A stretch of DNA of 64,000 nt from Myoxocephalus aenaeus. Lineage: Eukaryota; Chordata; Actinopteri; Perciformes; Cottidae. Positions 58,995-64,000 of this stretch are shown piece by piece. The notes below the pieces were generated by a model. That model made no database searches and had not been told where the DNA came from. It worked only from the letters and a program-made list of their open reading frames with translations. The stretch is from NCBI GenBank assembly GCA_038501785.1, contig JBAMJR010000040.1, positions 2,570,501 to 2,634,500 of the forward strand, given 5' to 3'. The first letter of the stretch is position 1, and the number at the start of each line of letters is the position of its first letter. Made by a program: the position numbers and the translations under genes.

Positions 58995-61900
58995 ATGGTC
59001 GTGGAGGCGGACGAAGCGCTGCTCGCCGCGAGGCAAGGGGACGTGCAGACCCTGAAGTTGCAATTAGCGCAAAAAGCGCTCACCAGCGACGTCAGAGACG
59101 TGCTGGGGGCTTCCCCGGTGCACCACGCAGCCCGAGCCGGGAAACTAACCTGCCTGCGTTTCCTGGTGGAGGAGGCAGGACTGGCGGGTAACTGCCTGGC
59201 GAACAACGGGGCCAGCCCGGCGCATGACGCAGCGGCCACCGGGAACCTGGCCTGCCTGCAGTGGCTGCTGACCCAGGGTGCATGTCGGCCGGAGGTGAGT
59301 GGGACACGATGAAGGGGAGCGGACTGTAGCAGAATGCAGGCTGTTTTTGTGTGTTGCTGTCAAAACAGCCACTTCACTTCAAGTGGTCAGTTGACCACAA
59401 TAAATTGGTTTTAAATCTAATTATGATAGCATTTAATAACAGTCCCCAAAGTTCTGCACTATCCTTACATATTTAGTGGTGATCTGTTTGTTTATAACAA
59501 AAGCAACTGCCTTTAAAAAAGCACCAATAACATACCGGTATTTAGTATTAATACTATCAAACATGGTGACCTTTGGCTGAAAACACACACACGCACACAC
59601 GCACACACACACGCGCGCGCACGCGCACGCACGCACACACACACACACACACACACAAGGGTCGGAATGCCTTTATTTGCTGGTCTGACGACATACTAAA
59701 AGACAACATATGCTAACACTGAGAAATAATTAATAAAGAAATCCTCCATCCTTTGTTGTACACTGTAAAACCTGATGAGTAAAGTCAACTCAAATAGTTT
59801 AAGGAAACCGATTGCCTTGAACCATTTAAGTTAAATAACTCAAATCCTTTTAGTGGAAAAAAATGCTTAAATGGAGTACTCTTAACTCAAGTATTTATTG
59901 TTAGGTATACTTAAGTAAATAAATGACTAGTACTAACTCCATTCTTTGTATTGAACTTAAAACATATTTATTATTTAAACTTATTTGTAATTTTTGTATG
60001 AACTCAGATGGAATGAATTTATTTGAACCAATATGATTACTTGACCAGAACATTACACATAGGGCTGTGCGGTATACCGGTTCAATTTGAAACCGGTATG
60101 AATTTTTCATATACCGCATAGCCATAACGACCTTTATTTTTTCACCACTGAGGGCACAGCGGTCGGAGCTACTTACGTGTCATGGTTGTAACTTTAGTCA
60201 TGGTTAAAACTTTATAACAACAATCAATAACCCACAACTAACGCTCTTTAACAGGGTAAAACACCACGACACAACAGTTTGTGACACAAACTATTTGTAA
60301 CACTAATAATTGTAATAATTGTGCCGAACTGCATGCTGGGTAGACTCGCCCACTTCCCAACAAGCAGAAACTCCGTCGCAGGAAGAGACAGACCCTTCCG
60401 GTCTGCTAGTTACAATAACGGTGTTATCGGATAGTACAGTGTATATTTCTCGGTAACTTTTGAAAAAACTAAGCGAAAAAACACAGAAAAATTTACATTT
60501 ACAGACACCTGTCTTAACGACAGATCAAGGATCAGCTAAGTTTTCGAACACATCCACTGTCTATAAAATCAATTTAGATCAAATGAGTTAATACAACTCA
60601 TTGGAATTGATACACATAACTTGAAAGTCTACCAGAAGTTGATCATTATGACTGCAGTTCACTTATGAGTTCATGTTAGTGTATCACTCAAGTAACTACA
60701 ACTTTCTATGCCATTTAAGTTGGGTTAGCTTACTTCTTTTATTAAGATGAGCTGGTAGGTTTTACAGTGTAGTTATGCGCTGCGCTCCCTCGCGTTCCCA
60801 TGGTAATAAAGTATGCAAAACTGGATGTGCTAAAGTAATCCTCTCACCAGCACGCACAGTACATATACAAATACATAGTGACGTCGATATGATGAATGAT
60901 AGGATAGTTGATTAAACCTTATGAGCCCTTATGACCTCAATTATTCACATCAAGGAAGGAATGCAGCAGGCACTTTGAAGGCTGTAATACATTAGTGCTT
61001 TGCTGTTAAACTCTCATACCACTGCATATATTTACCATTTCACTTATTTTGCTTTAGTAACACAATATCATTCTTAATTTTCTACACCTGCTTATATGCA
61101 GGGCATGCTGCACGGTATCCCAGCACGCGTTGGAGAGTGTGAGTCTCTCTGGTTCCCAGTCGATTATACAATATTCACAATTACTGGCGACTAAGATTTC
61201 CCAGTTCACCTAACCTGCAAATGTTTTAGACTGTAGGAAGAAACCCACGCAGACACATGGAGACCATGCAAACTCTAGAGAGACACAATCCAGCCACCAA
61301 CTAACTGATAAGATACTTAGCTGATATTAAGTAAAACCTATCAATTACCACTTGCAATTCAATCTACTTGATGGGTTATCATCAATGCTAGCTTTAACTT
61401 TTCACCATTCTGTCTTTTGCTATGAGTTACTGCACTCTGATCCCCGATTTTATCTGATGCCAATGATGCTCATTCGAGGCACTCCACTGCCTTCGTTGAT
61501 AAGATGACTCAAGTATTCATATCACAGAGTGCAAATGCAATAGTATGTTGTTCTGTTAGCTACTGGTCCATCCCTTGAAAGAAAGAAATAATGTTACAGA
61601 TAAACACGTTTTTAAAGAAGAATCTGTTGAAAAAGCAATGATCTTGTGTTTTTTAGACAATTAGAAATGTTAGATAACCACTTTAGTCTTGACAGGTATT
61701 TGGCTTTAGATCTTTCAGATCTTTTTTGGCTCAACTGACTGGAATTTTGAGTGCAATTGTCAGTCTATGCTGCTTAGAAATACAGCGTTACAAGCTGAAG
61801 TTCTCTCATGAAGACTGTGTGGTGAATATTTTCACAAACAAGGGAAGCATTTATACACGGGTGAATCAAGGACTTATGTCCTTGCTAAAAAAATGCCTGC

Positions 61901-62578
61901 GACTGAATCACAGCATAAAGAGCTTTGAGGATTTTACTAAATTAACCAGCAGAATCATTCAAGCCTGTAAATCAACAATACACTAAACATAAACTTCTAT
62001 GAACATTTTCTATGACCTGTTTACCCCACACAGCGCAAGGGATTCTGTGATTGATTCCCTTTCTCCTAATTTCAACAAGAAACGCTACATTTTAGTAGGA
62101 ACAAATAGTAAAATACAAACAGTTCCTATTCCTTCTTAAAATGGATTGTGATGGAGCAGCACCAGTCTCTCATAGAGGTTGCTAGTTTGATGTCTCTGCA
62201 TATCCACCAGTGCAAGTTTCAAGGTACAGTTTGCATGTAAATACAGAATTCTTCGATGGGTCTGACATTCTAGGCTATATCTGAAATTATTTTGATTATC
62301 TACTTTTATTGGAAAAACACAAATTGTAAATGTTATTTCAAAGCCTCATATTTCAGTTCTATTCCTCTCTTGTTTGATTGACAGGACAGGGACAGTTCTG
62401 GTGCCACCATTCTCCACCTTGCATCCCGCTTCAGTCACCATGAGATCACTGACTGGCTGCTGAAGAGCGGCGAGGTGGACCCCGGGGCCTCCACCGATAC
62501 CGGCGCCCTCCCGGTTCACTATGCCGCTGCCAAGGGAGACCTGCCCTCTCTCCGACTGTTACTGGGGCACAGCCCAAA
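58995..62578 (+). CDS. espn: espin, N-terminal ankyrin-repeat exons (partial, continues beyond right edge)
   Basis: Espin bundles F-actin in parallel bundles such as hair-cell stereocilia. Its N-terminal ankyrin repeats bind class III myosins in the long isoform. Exon 1 (58995-59294, 100 codons, donor GAG|GTGAGT) starts MVVEADEALLAARQGDV and shows GASPVHHAARAGKLTCLRFL, VEEAGLAGNC, GASPAHDAAATGNLACLQWL. Exon 2 (62385-62578, acceptor GACAG|GAC, donor AAA|GTAAGA) shows GATILHLASRFSHHEITDWL and GALPVHYAAAKGDLPSLRLL. Spacing, repeat register and exon boundaries match human ESPN; LRFLVEEA and ACLQWLL favour ESPN over ESPNL. The ATG is in a good context (GCGATGG). Exon 2 ends in phase 2. The next ankyrin exon was not found before the right edge. 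The gene is divergently oriented to hes2 and acot7. Confidence 0.93.
59582..59657. repeat. (CA)n with CG interruptions
   Basis: CA-rich with CGCACA and CGCGCG interruptions in espn intron 1. Confidence 0.9.
59761..60769. mobile_element. TA-flanked MITE with CACTGTAAAACCT termini
   Basis: Exact 13-bp terminal inverted repeat CACTGTAAAACCT (59761-59773 and 60757-60769) flanked by TA on both sides, consistent with a Tc1/mariner-type target duplication. At 1009 bp it is longer than usual. A palindromic GGCTGTGCGGTATACCGG segment (60063-60123) suggests a nested second element. Confidence 0.65.
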
Positions 62579-63833
62579 GTAAGAGCAATGTGGTTTGGTC
62601 TCTGGAGTGGTCTGTAAGCGCTGTCTTAAAAATCTGATCTGTCAGTGTGATTCATGAGTTGATGATTTCTTCATGCTGTTGTCTTATAGTGATCTCATGG
62701 TAACTTGTAGGGTTTAATGATTTTTTTGTACCGGGAATGCCTTCGTTTCGAACTTAAGATCTTTATTTTACGTACACTAAATATTCAAGATGTTAACTAA
62801 ATACATCCATTTCAAACTAATGTGATATTTAGTAAATCACAAGAACAGTATTATCCTGCTCGTAAATCAGCAGTTAATAACTCATGGTAACTGTTCAACA
62901 GATACAACACAGTTAGGATGAGCAACCCAAATCAATATACAAGTGAATTATTAGCGTTATTTATATTAAGTATACAGTAGGATATAAAGCACTCTCGTAC
63001 CTAATCCACCACTTATCTACTACTCTTTTTTTCTCTTTCTCTCTGTCCTTCAACATCTCCTCCACCTGTGAAAACTGCAGCGCAAATTGGATTCTATAAG
63101 GCCTTTAGGCTGCGGCAACTAGTCCGATAGCTCCTACTGTTTGTAACTGAAACAGGTTGCAGGAGATCCCCTGTTTAGATTCAGATGTCAGATGGCTGAC
63201 ACTTTAACAGTCTGACATTGATACATTATCTATCAGATGGCAAAGGTTATATTTCTTCTCTAATGCTTGCCAAACAAATGATACAGAAGGAGCTGGTGTT
63301 TTGGTCATCAAACTATCGATAGTATTTACAGCACTAACTGGCACTGCCAGGAAGCAACCTGAGCTTTGCTTTTTTGATCCTCATGGAGCAACCAAAAGAC
63401 TTTGTGTTCAAATCCCATTTAGAAAATAAAACCTCTTTCTGGTTTAACGTTCCCTAAATATTGCACACGACCATAACCACATGTGCTGCTTATGTAACAC
63501 ATAATCATTTCCATAATGTTAACAAACTGAAAATATGTTGTTTCCAACCCACACTGTTGAATGCAAAAATAGGTCCAATCTAAGGCTGCCAATTATTGTC
63601 TCAATTCATTATTTGGTATTTAAAACATCAGGGAAAAAAAAATATTCTATTTGACAAAATTATCACATTTGAGAAGTGTTTCATACATTTTTCAAGCAAA
63701 AACAACAATGATTAATTGTTTAATCAAAATAGTTGCAGATTAATTTCCTGTTGATTGACTAATTGTTGGTGCTTCAGTAAGACGTGTCTGTGTGTGCGTG
63801 TGATTACCCCTTGATGAATATCACCCTTATCAG
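62579..63833 (+). other. espn intron 2 (at least 1.25 kb), nothing recognised
   Basis: AT-rich, with no ankyrin-type exon that I could identify. The next human exon (beginning VNAQTKNGATPLYLACQEG) has no visible counterpart here. Confidence 0.55.
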
Positions 63834-64000
63834 TTCAGTGTCAGACCCACAGTGCCCTGTAGAGATAACGCCTTGCTCTATGGACCAGTACAACTACATG
63901 GACACGGGTGAGGTATTGTCTTTTCTGGGAAGCAGCTCTGAGGACACGGGCAGGATGAGCATAAACCAACACAGCAGACGCTTTCTAAGCAGCACTGTGG
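63834..64000 (+). other. open frame at right edge, possible additional espn exon
   Basis: After an acceptor-like CTTATCAG the frame stays open to the window end: SVSDPQCPVEITPCSMDQYN then YMDTGEVLSFLGSSSEDTGR and MSINQHSRRFLSSTV. The first base would complete the split codon of espn exon 2 in phase (AA + T = Asn). It does not resemble an ankyrin repeat, and I do not recognise it. It could be an alternative espn exon, the start of another gene, or chance. Confidence 0.3.

Larger units (their letters stand above)
59295..62384 (+). other. espn intron 1
   Basis: 3.1 kb intron with a CA-type microsatellite (59582-59657), a 1-kb TA-flanked MITE with nested palindromic sequence (59761-60769) and an unidentified 97-codon open stretch at ~61694-61984 that lacks an early ATG. 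No recognised exon. Confidence 0.7.

Overview
This is vertebrate nuclear DNA, almost certainly from a ray-finned (teleost, probably percomorph) fish. The gene order acot7 - hes2 - espn matches the human 1p36.31 block ACOT7-HES2-ESPN. Genes are split into short exons with GT-AG junctions, introns are long and AT-rich, and the repeats are typical of fish: many CA/TA microsatellites, Tc1-like and MITE DNA transposons, and LINE tails ending in 'gacaataaa' or 'ggactaataaagga'. No bacterial-style operons, CRISPR arrays or rRNA/tRNA genes were seen.

Layout. (1) 1-32.55 kb, minus strand: acyl-CoA thioesterase 7 (acot7), cut by the left edge. Two alternative first exons (1a at 32.5 kb, 1b at 28.4 kb) both splice in phase to exon 2 (25.3 kb). 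Exons 3 (22.8 kb), 4 (14.2 kb), 5 (13.9 kb) and 6 (12.7 kb) follow. The last exons, carrying most of the second hotdog domain, lie outside the window. (2) 33.4-44.7 kb, minus strand: two tandem hes2-type bHLH-Orange repressor genes, here called hes2A (33.9-34.85 kb, 4 exons) and hes2B (43.77-44.6 kb, 3 exons), both ending in WRPW. Between them lie three paralogous upstream blocks, several microsatellites, a decayed foldback transposon and a Tc1-like transposon interrupted by a minisatellite-bearing insert. (3) 44.7-58.9 kb: a gene-poor, probably regulatory interval with scattered CpG-richer islands carrying Hairy/E(spl)-type CACGCG boxes next to proneural-type CAGATGG E-boxes. (4) 58.99 kb to the right edge, plus strand: the first two ankyrin-repeat exons of espin (espn), plus an unassigned open frame at the extreme right end.

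The three loci do not form a pathway. acot7 is a cytosolic, brain-enriched acyl-CoA hydrolase. The hes2 genes are Notch/proneural-feedback repressors. espn is an actin-bundling protein of hair-cell stereocilia.

The most interesting signals are: a 1.37-kb foldback transposon (26400-27769) with ~330-bp inverted termini, an exact 8-bp target duplication, nine exact 18-bp repeats and an inner stem whose base pairs covary with a second copy at 38.7-39.3 kb; homogenised last exons and a precise intron loss in the hes2 pair; duplicated upstream blocks in the same order beside both hes2 genes; recurrent CACGCGCC + CAGATGG modules; and several RFX-type X-box motifs along acot7. All gene and family names come from recognising protein motifs by eye; no database search was run.
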